A stretch of DNA of 64,000 bases from Thermoleophilaceae bacterium. GTDB lineage: Bacteria > Actinomycetota > Thermoleophilia > Solirubrobacterales > Thermoleophilaceae. The position numbers and the translations under genes were made by a program. The notes beneath the pieces were generated by a model. That model was not told the DNA's origin. It made no database searches and worked only from the letters and a program-made list of their open reading frames with translations. The stretch covers positions 1 to 64,000 of the forward strand of contig DASUWY010000001.1 in NCBI GenBank assembly GCA_036378175.1, read 5' to 3'. This document shows, piece by piece, positions 42,223-51,811 of this stretch. The stretch's first letter is position 1, and every line of letters begins with the position of its first letter.

Positions 42223-43428
42223 TTAGATCCGGCAGAGCACCTGGTAAACCGAGGTGAAGCCGGTCTCGAAGCCGTTGCGCGCCGCGCGCAGGTAGAGGCG
42301 CCAGACTCGCACTCGCTCGTCGCCGGCGAGACGCCGCGCTTCGTCGATGTGGTCGTCGAGGCGGCGCGCCCAATGGCGCAGCGTCTCCGCGTAGTCCTCC
42401 CGGAAGCCCTCGATGTGGATCGCCTCGAAGCCCGCGCGCTCGATCGCCGCGAGCACGCGCGAGAGCTGGAGCGGCGCGCCGTCGGGAAACACGTAGCGAT
42501 CGGAGAACGGACCGCCGATCACGTCGCCCGGGTCGAGCCGCGCGATCCCGTGGTTGAGCAGGAGCCCGCCCGGCTTCACCAGCTCGCGCAGCCGCTCGGC
42601 GTAGAGATCGATCTTCTCCTCGCCGACGTGCTCGACCATGCCGATGCTGGCGATCTTGTCGAAGCTCTCGCCGCTGATCGCGCGGTAGTCCATCACGCGG
42701 AAGTCGACCTTGTCCGAGAGCCCGGCGGCGGCGGCTCGCTCCCGCGCCACGCGCGCCTGCGGCTCGGACAGCGTGATGCCGGTGACGTGCACGCCGTGCC
42801 GCCCGGCGGCGTGAAGGGCGAAGCTGCCCCAGCCGCAGCCCACGTCGAGCACGCGCTCGCCAGGCTCGAGCTTGAGCTTCGTGCACACGAGCTCGAGCTT
42901 CGTTTCCTGCGCCTCCTCCAGCGTCTGCGCGCCGCGCGAGAAGAACGCGCACGAGTACGTCATCGACTCGTCCAGGAAGAGCGCGTAGAACTCGGGTGGG
43001 AGGTCGTAGTGGTGGCGCACAGAACGGGCGTCGCGCTCCACGGTGCGGCGCTTGCCCTGCGGCCGAAGCTCGGCGGTGGGAGGGGAGGGCGGCACGGTGA
43101 GGCCACAGGCCCGCACGGCGGCGAGCGCGAGGCGCGCCCGGTCCCCGCGCGCGAGCGGCGGCGGCTCCCAGCTGTCGAGCAGCCGGATCACGCGGTCCAT
43201 GTCGTCCACGTCCAGCTCGCCCGCCACGTACGCGCGGCCAAGCCCCAGCTGCCCGGGCGCGCGCAGTGCATGCGCCAGCGCCCTGGGGGAGCGCACACGG
43301 AAGTGCGGCACGCCGTTCCCGCTCGTGGCGGGCACGCGGGTGCCGTCCCAGAACTCGATCTCGAACGGCCTGTCCGGGAAGCAGCGCTCGAGCTCCGCGC
43401 GGAAGGGGGCGGTTCGAGCGAGTGCCAT
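42223..43428 (-). CDS. Cyclopropane-fatty-acyl-phospholipid synthase-like methyltransferase, 401 aa
   Basis: Adds a methylene from SAM across a lipid double bond. SAM motif RVLDVGCGWGSFALHAA, CFA-family blocks VRHHYDLPPEFYALFLDESMTYSCAFF and SIGMVEHVGEEKIDLYAERL, GPFSDRYVFPDG, and the C-terminal FETGFTSVYQVL. An N-terminal extension (residues 1-100) is normal for the family. The start overlaps the desaturase stop (TGATG), so lipid desaturation and cyclopropanation are coupled. Confidence 0.92.
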   Translation of the reverse strand: MALARTAPFRAELERCFPDRPFEIEFWDGTRVPATSGNGVPHFRVRSPRALAHALRAPGQLGLGRAYVAGELDVDDMDRVIRLLDSWEPPPLARGDRARLALAAVRACGLTVPPSPPTAELRPQGKRRTVERDARSVRHHYDLPPEFYALFLDESMTYSCAFFSRGAQTLEEAQETKLELVCTKLKLEPGERVLDVGCGWGSFALHAAGRHGVHVTGITLSEPQARVARERAAAAGLSDKVDFRVMDYRAISGESFDKIASIGMVEHVGEEKIDLYAERLRELVKPGGLLLNHGIARLDPGDVIGGPFSDRYVFPDGAPLQLSRVLAAIERAGFEAIHIEGFREDYAETLRHWARRLDDHIDEARRLAGDERVRVWRLYLRAARNGFETGFTSVYQVLCRI

Positions 43429-44360
43429 CAGGCGGGCGCGCTCGCCTTCATCGCCTGCCGCTCCGGCGAGATCCTCACCACGTCCCACGCCAGCCCAAGC
43501 CGCTCGAGCCCGCGGATCACGAGCGCCGAGATGTCGAACTCGTAGCGCCTCATGCCGTGCTCGGCGGACGTGGGGAACGCGTGGTGGTTGTTGTGCCAGG
43601 CCTCGCCGAAGGAGAACGGGGCGAGCCACATCAGGTTGCGGGACTCGTCGTCGGTGTTGAAGCGGCGGCTGCCGAAGAAGTGGCAGAGCGAGTTGATGCT
43701 GTAGGTGACGTGGTGCACCACGAGCATGCGCACCGCGCCGCCCCAGAGCAGCCCCGTGACGCCGGCCTTCAGCGAGTGGCCGATGGCGGCGCCGAGGGCG
43801 AATGCGAGCCCGAGGCCGAGCAGCGCCCACGTGACGAAGGTGCGATCCACGAACGCGACGATCGGATCCGCCATCAGATCGGGCGCGTAGCGCTTCTTCG
43901 CGCCGCGCTGGGTATGGATGAAGAGCCAGCCCAGGTGCGCGTGCGCCAGGCCTGCGAGCGCCCCGCGCAACCCGCCGCCATGGCCCACGTGCGGGCTGTG
44001 GGGATCGCCCTCCTTGTCGGAGAAAGCGTGGTGCTTGCGGTGGTCGGCCACCCACGAGATCACCGGTCCCTCGATGGCGGCGGACCCAAGCGCGGCGAAG
44101 ATGAAGCGGAGCGCCGGAGTGGTCTTGAAGCTGCGGTGCGTGAACAGGCGGTGGAAACCCACCGTCACACCCAGCCCGAACGCCACGTACAGCACACCGA
44201 AGACGATCACGTCACTCCAATGGAGGGCTTCCTCCCACAGCTGCCATGCAACGAAGCCGAGCGCCAGGATGGGCGCTGCGGTGACGACAGCGGTAATTGC
44301 CCTGTCGCGCGACTCGTGAGCCACTGGCTCGACGTCGTCGGCCACTGCATAGTCCGTCAT
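43428..44360 (-). CDS. Membrane acyl-CoA/acyl-lipid delta-9 desaturase, 310 aa
   Basis: Di-iron desaturase with three histidine boxes: HRLFTHRSFK, DHRKHHAFSDKEGDPHSPH and EAWHNNHHAFPTSAEHG. Four membrane helices (about 29-50, 53-75, 157-180, 180-200). Provides the double bond that the downstream cyclopropane synthase would modify; same transcript. Confidence 0.93.
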   Translation of the reverse strand: MTDYAVADDVEPVAHESRDRAITAVVTAAPILALGFVAWQLWEEALHWSDVIVFGVLYVAFGLGVTVGFHRLFTHRSFKTTPALRFIFAALGSAAIEGPVISWVADHRKHHAFSDKEGDPHSPHVGHGGGLRGALAGLAHAHLGWLFIHTQRGAKKRYAPDLMADPIVAFVDRTFVTWALLGLGLAFALGAAIGHSLKAGVTGLLWGGAVRMLVVHHVTYSINSLCHFFGSRRFNTDDESRNLMWLAPFSFGEAWHNNHHAFPTSAEHGMRRYEFDISALVIRGLERLGLAWDVVRISPERQAMKASAPA

Positions 44361-44443
44361 AAGAGCCCCCTCGGGTTGGCGGCGGGAGTGTAACTGTCAA
44401 ACCGGCTCACGGGGATGAGCATCGACTTATCCTTGGACGTGGC

Positions 44444-45238
44444 ATGGGGGCCATTGCGGCGGATGCCCTGCGGCGTGGGGCAGAACTTGGGAGGCTGCGG
44501 GAGTTGGTGGCTCATCTCGCCGCGCGCGAGGTGGCGTCGCTGCATCGGTTCACGCTGCTCGGCTGGGCCTGGCCGCTCGTGCGCCAGCTCGCCCAGCTCG
44601 GCGTGCTCGTGATCGCGTTCTCGCACGTGCTCCACCTCGGGGTGCCTCATTACGCGCCGTTCGTCTTCTCCGGCCTGATCGCGTGGAACTGGTTCAGCAC
44701 CGGCGTGGCCAACGGCACCTCGTCGCTGCTCGACCGCCGCCACCTCGTGTTCCAGCCGCGCTTCCCGCTTGTCGCGTTGCCGCTCGTGGCCGTGACGGTA
44801 CCGCTGATCGACCTGCTGCTTGCTCTGCCCGTTCTGGCGGTGATGGTGGTGGCCACCACCGGGCTGCACTGGACGATCCTCTTCCTGCCGGTGCTCGTGG
44901 TCATCCAGCTCACGCTGATGGCCGGGATCGCCTGGCTCACCGCCGCGGCGACCATCTACTTCCGTGACGTCCGGCACATCGTGGGGGTGGGCGTGACCAT
45001 GCTCTTCTACTTCACGCCGGTGTTCTACGACCTGGCGCGCCTGCCCGATCGGTACCGCTCGCTGCTTCGCATCAACCCGATGACCACGATCGTGGACGGA
45101 TACCACTCGATCGTGCTGGGCGGCACGCTCCCCGCACCGGGCTGGCTCGCGCTGGTGGCAGCGGTGAGCGTGATCGTGGCCGGCTCCGGTCTCGTCTTCT
45201 TCAACCGCCTCAGCCCCGGCTTCGTGGACGAGCTGTGA
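44444..45238 (+). CDS. ABC-2 type polysaccharide export permease (Wzm/TagG-like), 264 aa
   Basis: Six hydrophobic spans, with the family's KINPMT-type region RINPMTTIVDGYHSIVLGG near the end and FVFSGLIAWNWFSTGVANGTSSLLDRRHLV in the middle. Exports lipid-linked glycans to the outer face. Its stop overlaps the ATP-binding subunit's GTG by 4 bp. Confidence 0.9.
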   Translation: MGAIAADALRRGAELGRLRELVAHLAAREVASLHRFTLLGWAWPLVRQLAQLGVLVIAFSHVLHLGVPHYAPFVFSGLIAWNWFSTGVANGTSSLLDRRHLVFQPRFPLVALPLVAVTVPLIDLLLALPVLAVMVVATTGLHWTILFLPVLVVIQLTLMAGIAWLTAAATIYFRDVRHIVGVGVTMLFYFTPVFYDLARLPDRYRSLLRINPMTTIVDGYHSIVLGGTLPAPGWLALVAAVSVIVAGSGLVFFNRLSPGFVDEL

Positions 45239-46503
45239 TCCGGCTGGAGGGTGTGTGGAAGTCGTACCCGCGCTGGTCCGGAGAGCGCACGCTGCGCGGC
45301 ACGCTCACGCGGCGCGTGCCGCTGGCCGCCCGCCGCGGCGAGCGCAGCTGGGCCCTCCGCGACGTATCCGTGGAGGTGCGGCCGGGACAGGCCGTTGGCC
45401 TGATCGGCGCGAACGGCGCGGGAAAGTCCACGCTGCTGCGACTTGCGGCAGGGCTCGGCCGGCCCACGCGCGGCAGCGTGGAGGTGGACGGCGAGGTGGC
45501 GTCGATCCTCACCCTTGGCGATTCGTTCGACCTGTCGCTGAGCGGTCGGGAGAACGCGTACACCACCGCGGTGGTGGCAGGGCTGCGGCGCGCCCAGGCG
45601 CGGGCGGTGGTGCCGCGCGCGCTCGAGTTCGCCGAGCTTGAACGATTTGCCGACGCGCCGGTGCGCACCTACAGCGACGGCATGAAGCTGCGGCTCGCGT
45701 TCGGCGTGCTGGCGCAGCTGCACCCGCGCGTCCTGCTCGTGGACGAGGTGATCGCGGTGGGCGACCTTCGCTTCCAGGCGCGCTGCCTCGACCGCATCCG
45801 GGAGCTTCGCGCGCACGGCACCGCCGTGCTGCTCGCGTCGCATGCCCTCGAGACCGTGGTGGAGGAGTGCGACCGGGCGCTGTGGCTGCAGGGCGGCCAG
45901 GTGCGCGCGGAGGGGCCGGCGGGCGAAGTGGTGGGCGAGTACTCGGACGCGATGCGCTCGGAGACGATGGAACGCACGCCGCTCAGCATCCCGGACGCGG
46001 ATGCGGCGCCGGGGCTCGAGCTGCGGCGCAATCGCTTCGGCAGCCTCGAGCTTGTGATCGAGCGGGTGGCGTTCCAGGAGGAGCTCGAGACGGGAGCGCC
46101 GTTCTCGGTGAGCCTCGACGTGACCTCCCGCGTGGACTACGAGGTGCTGGACCCGATCGCGACCGTGACCATCTCACGTGCCCGCGACGGCACGGTGTGT
46201 TGCGACCTCAGTACGGAGGCTGCCGGCGTGCGGCTCGGGCGGGTGGAGCCCCGCGGCGGGGTCCGCGTCTCGCTCGGGTTGGAACGGCTCGAGGTGGTGC
46301 CCGGCGAGTACCTCATCGACGTGGGTATCCATGACCGGAGCTGGGAGTACGCCTATGACTTCCACTGGCAGGCCTATCCCCTGCGCATGACGGGACGCTC
46401 GGCAGGCGAGGGCCTTCTGCGCCCCGAGCACCACTGGGAGGCAGCGCCGCTCGACACGTCCGCGAGCGACGCAGGCGCCGGCGGCGGCACCGCGCTCCTG
46501 TAG
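45235..46503 (+). CDS. ABC transporter ATP-binding subunit with Wzt C-terminal domain, 422 aa
   Basis: Walker A GANGAGKST, signature YSDGMKLRL, Walker B VLLVDEVIAVGD, H-loop ASHALE. After the nucleotide-binding domain (about residues 1-240) a C-terminal beta-sandwich (about 255-400, SLDVTSRVDYEVLDPIATVTISRARDG) matches Wzt carbohydrate-recognition domains, which bind the glycan's terminal modification. The 3' end overlaps the convergent glycosyltransferase gene by 130 bp. Confidence 0.9.
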   Translation: MIRLEGVWKSYPRWSGERTLRGTLTRRVPLAARRGERSWALRDVSVEVRPGQAVGLIGANGAGKSTLLRLAAGLGRPTRGSVEVDGEVASILTLGDSFDLSLSGRENAYTTAVVAGLRRAQARAVVPRALEFAELERFADAPVRTYSDGMKLRLAFGVLAQLHPRVLLVDEVIAVGDLRFQARCLDRIRELRAHGTAVLLASHALETVVEECDRALWLQGGQVRAEGPAGEVVGEYSDAMRSETMERTPLSIPDADAAPGLELRRNRFGSLELVIERVAFQEELETGAPFSVSLDVTSRVDYEVLDPIATVTISRARDGTVCCDLSTEAAGVRLGRVEPRGGVRVSLGLERLEVVPGEYLIDVGIHDRSWEYAYDFHWQAYPLRMTGRSAGEGLLRPEHHWEAAPLDTSASDAGAGGGTALL

Positions 46504-49448
46504 CGCCGCGCGGCGGCCACGCCGGCGAGCCAGGCGCCGGCGTGGGCGATGCCGCCCGCGAAAGTCGGACCACCCGGGATCAGGCCGGCCGCGAGCCGCG
46601 CCAGCGCCGGGCGCAGCGACGCCGACCCGACCTGAAGGAAGGCGCGCGCTCTGGTGAGCGAGAGGCTCTCGGCGCGGGTCGGGGCGGGCAGCCCGGGAAC
46701 GTCCCGCCGTGCCACGAGCCAGCCGCTGTGCAGCGCCCTCTGCACGAGATCGAGCAGCACCGCGTGATCCCCGTAGGGGGCCAGGGTGAGGTCCACCCCG
46801 CCGAGCAGCTCGTACGCGTCGCGGTCCAGGGCCAGGTACGCCGGGGGCTTCCCGATCGCCTGGTAGGCATCCGACTCGGGCGGCTGAAGGAGCACGGGCT
46901 GGGCCGGCTCCCCGGCTCCCACTCCGCTGCCGGTCGCCAGCGCCACCCGCTCGGCACGCGTGGCCTCGGCCGCCTGGTCGAGCCAGCGCGGCTGCGGAGC
47001 CGTCTCGCGCAGCGGTATCACGAGCGTCTGTGCGAACGAGGCACGGATGATGCGATCGCGCTCGCGCCAGGTGGATGCATTCACCACCTCCACCCCGGGA
47101 GCGTGCGCCGGCGGCGTGTCGTCCTCGACCGCTCGCCACCAGTGCCAGTGGCCGGACCTGGCCACCTGCTCGGCGAGTGTCCGGCCCCAGTGCCCGCCGT
47201 AGGCGGAGAACTCGCTCACGGTCTCGCCTCGCACGAGCAGCCTCACTCGCGGCGCCATCATGCGGGGGCGCGGTACGGGCTCGTCGGAGTCGAGCTCGAT
47301 CTCGACCACCGGCGGTACCACCGCGGGCCTGCGCGGATCCCCTGCTTCGCGCCGCCCGCGCTCGTACTGTGCCCCGAGGAAGAGTCCGAACACCCGGGAC
47401 CACGTGGGACGCGCCTTAGCCCATTCGAGCATTTTGAGGGCGAGCATGCCGCACGAGCGGCCAGGCGGCGTCTGAAGCGCCAGGAACAGGGCGGCCTTGA
47501 GCGGCCGCCGCAGCATGTTGCGATAGCTCCAGCGCGTGGGCAGTGCCGCCACGGCAGCGGGGCGCCGGCGGATCAGCGCGGCGTCGGAGACGCCGTGGAG
47601 GAACCCGGCCGCCAGCGCCTTGCGCGCGGAGAAGGTGAACTCGTGCGCCGCGCGCGCACGCGGCTCGTACACCGCGGATACGCCGCACTCGAGCACTCGG
47701 ATGCCCCACTCCCAGTCCTCGCGCCGCGGGAGCGCCGGATCGAAGCCGCCCACACGATCGAACGTCTCACGCCGCACGGACATGTTGCCGCTGAGCATGT
47801 CCATGAACGTGAGGGCGGCGGCGTCGCGCAGAGCGCGGTAGTGGTCCTCCCACCAGGCGGTCGCCCCAAGCGAGGCGAGGTTGCGGCTCCGCGGCCGTGG
47901 CTCGCAGTAGCCGATCACCACGCGGTTGCCGTCCCCGCTATGCGCCTGCAGGTGGCGGGACACGAGGTCGGGCTCGGGCACGACGTCGTCGTCGAGGAAG
48001 ATGAGAAGCTCGCCGCGTGCCGCGGCGGCGCCGGTGTTTCGTGCGCCGCCGGTGCCCGCGCCGCGCGTGTGGATCGTGCGCGTGCCGAAGATCGGCTGCG
48101 TGGGCATGTGGGCGTCGTTCACCACGATCACCTCGAACGGCGGCGTGCCCGGCTCCTGTCGCGAGAGCGCGGCCACGCAGCGCCGGAGCGCGTCTGGCCT
48201 GTTGCACGTGGTGACGACGACCGAGACAAGCGGGTCGTCGCTGGTTTCGAGCGTCAAGTGTCGAGTTTCGAGACTCGATGCTCGATGCTCGATACTCGAA
48301 AGTCGAGTCTGGCCGGAGCTTCGCTTGGCCCTGCGCAGGGCCGTCGGTCCCGCCAGGCCGCCGCGCAGGTAGTCGCGCCCGATCCGCCGCGCGAGAGCGT
48401 CGCCGCCGAGGGAGTCGAGCCACTGCTCGATGAGCCACCGCCAGGCGGCTGGCGCGGTGAGCTCCCGCTCCTCCAGGAGGAGCTTGGTGAGCGCTGCGGA
48501 TAGCCCCGTGCCGTACCCGCGGAAGGTGCGGTGCATGGCTTCGAAGTCCGCGCGGTGGCGGTGGAGGACGTAGGTGCCCGGGTCGTACACCACCCGGTAA
48601 CCCGCCGCCAGCAGTTTGTACAGGGCGTAGAGATCGCCGCCGGACTGGGTTGGCGTTCCGGCGTCGAGCTCAGGCGGAAAGAGCTCGCCGACCTGCGCTG
48701 CGATCGCGCGCCGCAGGATCATGTTCGCGCCCGCGCCGGCGCGGCTCGCGCCCGGCGGCGACAGGTTCTCCCACTCGTGCACGCGGCGGTGGAAGCCGCG
48801 GCCGAATCCGCCGGACTCCTCGAAGGCACGCTTGGCGGGAGCGTCGAGCTGGTGCGCGAAAGCCGGACCGGTCACCGCCGCCACGCGCGGATCGTCGAAG
48901 AGCTCGTCGAGATCGCGCAGCCAGCGCGGGCTGGGAAGGCAGTCGTCGTCGGTGAAGGCCACCACGTCGCCGGTGGCGGCGGCCAGACCGGCCCGCCGCG
49001 CATTGTCGAGGCCTCGGACGTCCTCGCGGATGTAGTGCGCCCCCGCTTGCTCCGCCAGCGCTCGCACGTCCTGGTGGCCGGGATCGTTGTCCACCACCAC
49101 GAGCTGGTGAGGAGCGGGGTCCAGCCTGTCGATCGCCTCGAGCAGGCCCGCGACCATGTGCGGCCGGCGGTGCGTGCACACCACCACCGACTTCGTCAAC
49201 GGCTTTGGGGCCCGGCGCGGCACCCCGAGGCGCCGTTCCATGCGCTCGAGGAGCTCCAAATACGAGCGCTGCCCGTCTGCGTGACGGTCGATGGCCGCCC
49301 GCCGGAACTCCTCGCCGGCCTCGCCGGGATTCGGCAGCCGCACGCGCGCCACCGGCACCCCGTCAAGCGCTATCAGTGCCCGCCACTGGTCGTCCTCGCC
49401 GCCCGGCGGGATCCACCCACCGACGCCGATTACGCATGCCTGCTCCAT
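46374..49448 (-). CDS. Bimodular GT2 glycosyltransferase, 1024 aa
   Basis: Two GT-A domains in one protein. The first (about 88-290): VVVCTHRRPHMVAGLLEAIDRL, DDDCLPSPRW. The second (about 408-600): VVVTTCNRPDALRRCVAALSRQ, DDDVVPEPDL and the family's ED/DW catalytic block (RREDWEWGIRVLE). A repeat-derived linker (48247-48309 in DNA) joins them, encoding SSIEHRASSLETRHLTLETS. The C-terminal 350 residues are not recognised. Last gene of the minus-strand glycan run; the 130-bp antisense overlap with the ABC gene means its last 43 codons share DNA. Confidence 0.83.
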   Translation of the reverse strand: MEQACVIGVGGWIPPGGEDDQWRALIALDGVPVARVRLPNPGEAGEEFRRAAIDRHADGQRSYLELLERMERRLGVPRRAPKPLTKSVVVCTHRRPHMVAGLLEAIDRLDPAPHQLVVVDNDPGHQDVRALAEQAGAHYIREDVRGLDNARRAGLAAATGDVVAFTDDDCLPSPRWLRDLDELFDDPRVAAVTGPAFAHQLDAPAKRAFEESGGFGRGFHRRVHEWENLSPPGASRAGAGANMILRRAIAAQVGELFPPELDAGTPTQSGGDLYALYKLLAAGYRVVYDPGTYVLHRHRADFEAMHRTFRGYGTGLSAALTKLLLEERELTAPAAWRWLIEQWLDSLGGDALARRIGRDYLRGGLAGPTALRRAKRSSGQTRLSSIEHRASSLETRHLTLETSDDPLVSVVVTTCNRPDALRRCVAALSRQEPGTPPFEVIVVNDAHMPTQPIFGTRTIHTRGAGTGGARNTGAAAARGELLIFLDDDVVPEPDLVSRHLQAHSGDGNRVVIGYCEPRPRSRNLASLGATAWWEDHYRALRDAAALTFMDMLSGNMSVRRETFDRVGGFDPALPRREDWEWGIRVLECGVSAVYEPRARAAHEFTFSARKALAAGFLHGVSDAALIRRRPAAVAALPTRWSYRNMLRRPLKAALFLALQTPPGRSCGMLALKMLEWAKARPTWSRVFGLFLGAQYERGRREAGDPRRPAVVPPVVEIELDSDEPVPRPRMMAPRVRLLVRGETVSEFSAYGGHWGRTLAEQVARSGHWHWWRAVEDDTPPAHAPGVEVVNASTWRERDRIIRASFAQTLVIPLRETAPQPRWLDQAAEATRAERVALATGSGVGAGEPAQPVLLQPPESDAYQAIGKPPAYLALDRDAYELLGGVDLTLAPYGDHAVLLDLVQRALHSGWLVARRDVPGLPAPTRAESLSLTRARAFLQVGSASLRPALARLAAGLIPGGPTFAGGIAHAGAWLAGVAAARRYRSAVPPPAPASLADVSSGAASQWCSGRRRPSPAERPVMRRG
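48247..48309. repeat. TCGA-rich palindromic repeat inside the double GT2 gene
   Basis: Near-inverted arms GTCGAGTTTCGAG (48260-48272) and CTCGAAAGTCGAG (48295-48307) around repeated CTCGATG units. The stretch stays in frame as a flexible linker between the two transferase domains. Confidence 0.6.
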
Positions 49449-49513
49449 GGCCTCCCGCCATCCCCTGCTTCTGGTGGTGACTTCTACCGCATGGGTGGTA
49501 CCCGATGCGCCAG

Positions 49514-49873
49514 TCAGGTGATCGTGCTGAGCAGCTCCAGGCGGTTGCCGAACGGATCCGACACGTAGAAGCGCCGGTAACCGGGCAGGTCTTCGTCCCA
49601 GCTCACGTGGTCCAGCCGGACCGCCAGCTCTTCTAGTGCCGTGACAGAGCCGACGAGCAGCGCGGGATGCGCCTTTCGAGCAGGGGCGAACGGCTCCTCA
49701 ACGCCGAGGTGGAGCTGCTGCGCGCCGCATTCGAACCACACTCCGCCTCGCGCGCGGAGCGGCTCTGGCTTCTCGATCTCGCGGAGGCCGAGCAGGCCGC
49801 CGTAGAAGCGCCGCGCCTCGTCCTCGCCGCCGCGCGGGCAGGCGAGCTGCACGTGGTCGAGGCCCTCGACCAC
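49514..49873 (-). CDS. VOC-superfamily (glyoxalase-like) protein, 119 aa
   Basis: Single betaalphabetabetabeta repeat pair: GLDHVQLACPRGGEDEARRFYGGLLGLRE with metal-ligand His at the start, HLGV in the middle and FYVSDPFGNRLELLS with Glu at the end. GTG start at 49873. Seven bases after the CysN-CysC stop, and so in the glycan operon, though its reaction is unknown; dioxygenase, isomerase and resistance roles all exist in the family. Confidence 0.85.
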   Translation of the reverse strand: MVEGLDHVQLACPRGGEDEARRFYGGLLGLREIEKPEPLRARGGVWFECGAQQLHLGVEEPFAPARKAHPALLVGSVTALEELAVRLDHVSWDEDLPGYRRFYVSDPFGNRLELLSTIT

Positions 49874-49879
49874 CCGCGG

Positions 49880-51811
49880 CTACTCGATGATCCCGAGTTC
49901 CTGGAGCCGCGTGACGATCGCCTCCACGGCCTCCTCCGCCGACCCGCCGCGCACGACGATCTCGGGGGCTTCAGGAGGCTCGTAGGGATCGTCGATCCCG
50001 GTCATGCCGCTGATCTCGCCGCGGCGCGCCTTCGCGTACAGGCCCTTCGGGTCGCGGCGCTCGCACTCCTCGAGCGGCGTGTCCACGAACACCTCCACGA
50101 AGTCGAGCTCGAGCTCGTCGTGCGAGGCGCGGGCCGCGGAGCGGTCGCTCACGTAGGGCGAGACGAGCGATGCGATCGCGATCGTGCCGGCGTCGGCGAA
50201 GAGCCGCGCCACGTGAGCGGTGCGGCGCACGTTCTCCGCGCGGTCCTCCGCGGAGAAGCCGAGGTTTCCGTTCAGGCCGTGGCGGAGGTTGTCGCCGTCG
50301 AGGCGGTAGGCGAGCCGGCCGCGCGACACGAGGTGCTGCTCGAGCGCGGATGCGATCGTGGACTTGCCCGACGCCGGCAGGCCCGTGAGCCACACCGTGG
50401 CGCCCTTCTGGCCGAGCGTGCGCCAGCGCTCCTCGCGCGTGAGCCCTCCCTCGTGCCAGGTGACGTTGGGAGAGCGGTCTGACTGCTCCGTGGACGTGCC
50501 GTTGGTGATCAGCTCGGTGATCATCCCGGCGCCGACGGTGTCGTTCGTGGCCTCGTCGACCAGGATGAAGCTGCCCGTTGTGCGGTTGCGGCGGTAGTCG
50601 TCCACGGCGAGTGGCGAGCTCGTGCGGATCTTGAGGCGGCCGATGTCGTTGAGTTGCAGGGACGTGGCCTTCGTGTCGCGGTGGAGCGTCTCCACGTCAA
50701 CCCGGTAGCGGATGTCGTCCACCGTCGCCGTCACCCAGCGGGTGGTGTGCTTCAGCATCAGGCGCTTGCCCACGGTCACCGGCTCGTCGCTCATCCAGCA
50801 CACCATCGCCTCGAGCTGGCGCGAGCGGTGCGGGCGGTTGCCGGGGCGGCAGAGCATGTCCCCGCGCGACACGTCGAGCTCGTCCTGGAGCCGCACCACC
50901 ACCGACATCGGCGGCACAGCCTCGTCCAGGTCGCCGGTGGGGCTCTCGATCGACGCGATCCGCGAAGTGTCGCCTGACGGCACCACGAGCACGTCGTCGC
51001 CCTTGCGGAGGATGCCCGCCGCGATCTGGCCCGCGTAGCCGCGGCCGCCGTCGCCCTCGGTTGGCCGGATCACCCACTGCACCGGGAAGCGAACGTCCAC
51101 GAGATTGCGGTCCGACGCCACGTGCACGTGCTCAAGGTGGTAGAGCAGCGGCGCGCCGTCGTACCACTTCATGCGCTGCGAGCGCTCGACCACGTTGTCA
51201 CCGTCGAGCGCGGAGATCGGGATGAACTCCACGTCGGTGAGCTCGAGCCGCGCGGCGAAGTCCTCGAACTCCTCGCGGATGTTCTCGAACACGTCCTCTG
51301 AGAAGTCCACGAGGTCCATCTTGTTCACGCAGACGGTGAGGTGGGGGACGCCCACGAGCGACGCGACGAAGGCGTGGCGCTTGGTCTGCTCTGACACGCC
51401 CTTGCGGGCGTCGATCAGGATCAGTGCGAGGTCCGCGGTGGACGCGCCGGTGACCATGTTGCGCGTGTAGCGGACGTGCCCCGGCGTGTCCGCGAGGATG
51501 AAGCGCCGGCGCGGCGTGGCGAAGTAGCGATACGCCACGTCGATCGTGATGCCCTGCTCGCGCTCGGCGCGCAGGCCGTCGGTGAGCAGCGCGAGGTCCA
51601 CGTACTCGTCGCCGCGGCGACGGCTCGTCTCCTCCACGTGCTCGAGCTGGTCCGCGAACACCTGCTTGGAGTCGAACAGCAGGCGGCCGATCAGGGTGCT
51701 CTTGCCGTCGTCGACGGAGCCGGCGGTGGCGATGCGGAGCGTGCTGGCGCGCCGCTCGATCGCCGGCGGTTCCGGATGGCCGTTCGTGTCGATGGGCTTG
51801 GACGTGGTCAC
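49880..51811 (-). CDS. cysNC: CysN-CysC fusion: sulfate adenylyltransferase GTPase subunit + APS kinase, 643 aa
   Basis: CysN GTPase (about residues 22-440): GSVDDGKSTLIGRLL, DTPGHVRYTRNM, NKMD, which powers APS formation with CysD. CysC kinase (about 460-643): GLPASGKSTIASALEQ, RLDGDNLRHGLNGNLGFS, which phosphorylates APS to PAPS. GTG start follows the CysD stop with no gap. PAPS would feed the two sulfotransferases of this locus. Confidence 0.94.
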   Translation of the reverse strand: MTTSKPIDTNGHPEPPAIERRASTLRIATAGSVDDGKSTLIGRLLFDSKQVFADQLEHVEETSRRRGDEYVDLALLTDGLRAEREQGITIDVAYRYFATPRRRFILADTPGHVRYTRNMVTGASTADLALILIDARKGVSEQTKRHAFVASLVGVPHLTVCVNKMDLVDFSEDVFENIREEFEDFAARLELTDVEFIPISALDGDNVVERSQRMKWYDGAPLLYHLEHVHVASDRNLVDVRFPVQWVIRPTEGDGGRGYAGQIAAGILRKGDDVLVVPSGDTSRIASIESPTGDLDEAVPPMSVVVRLQDELDVSRGDMLCRPGNRPHRSRQLEAMVCWMSDEPVTVGKRLMLKHTTRWVTATVDDIRYRVDVETLHRDTKATSLQLNDIGRLKIRTSSPLAVDDYRRNRTTGSFILVDEATNDTVGAGMITELITNGTSTEQSDRSPNVTWHEGGLTREERWRTLGQKGATVWLTGLPASGKSTIASALEQHLVSRGRLAYRLDGDNLRHGLNGNLGFSAEDRAENVRRTAHVARLFADAGTIAIASLVSPYVSDRSAARASHDELELDFVEVFVDTPLEECERRDPKGLYAKARRGEISGMTGIDDPYEPPEAPEIVVRGGSAEEAVEAIVTRLQELGIIE

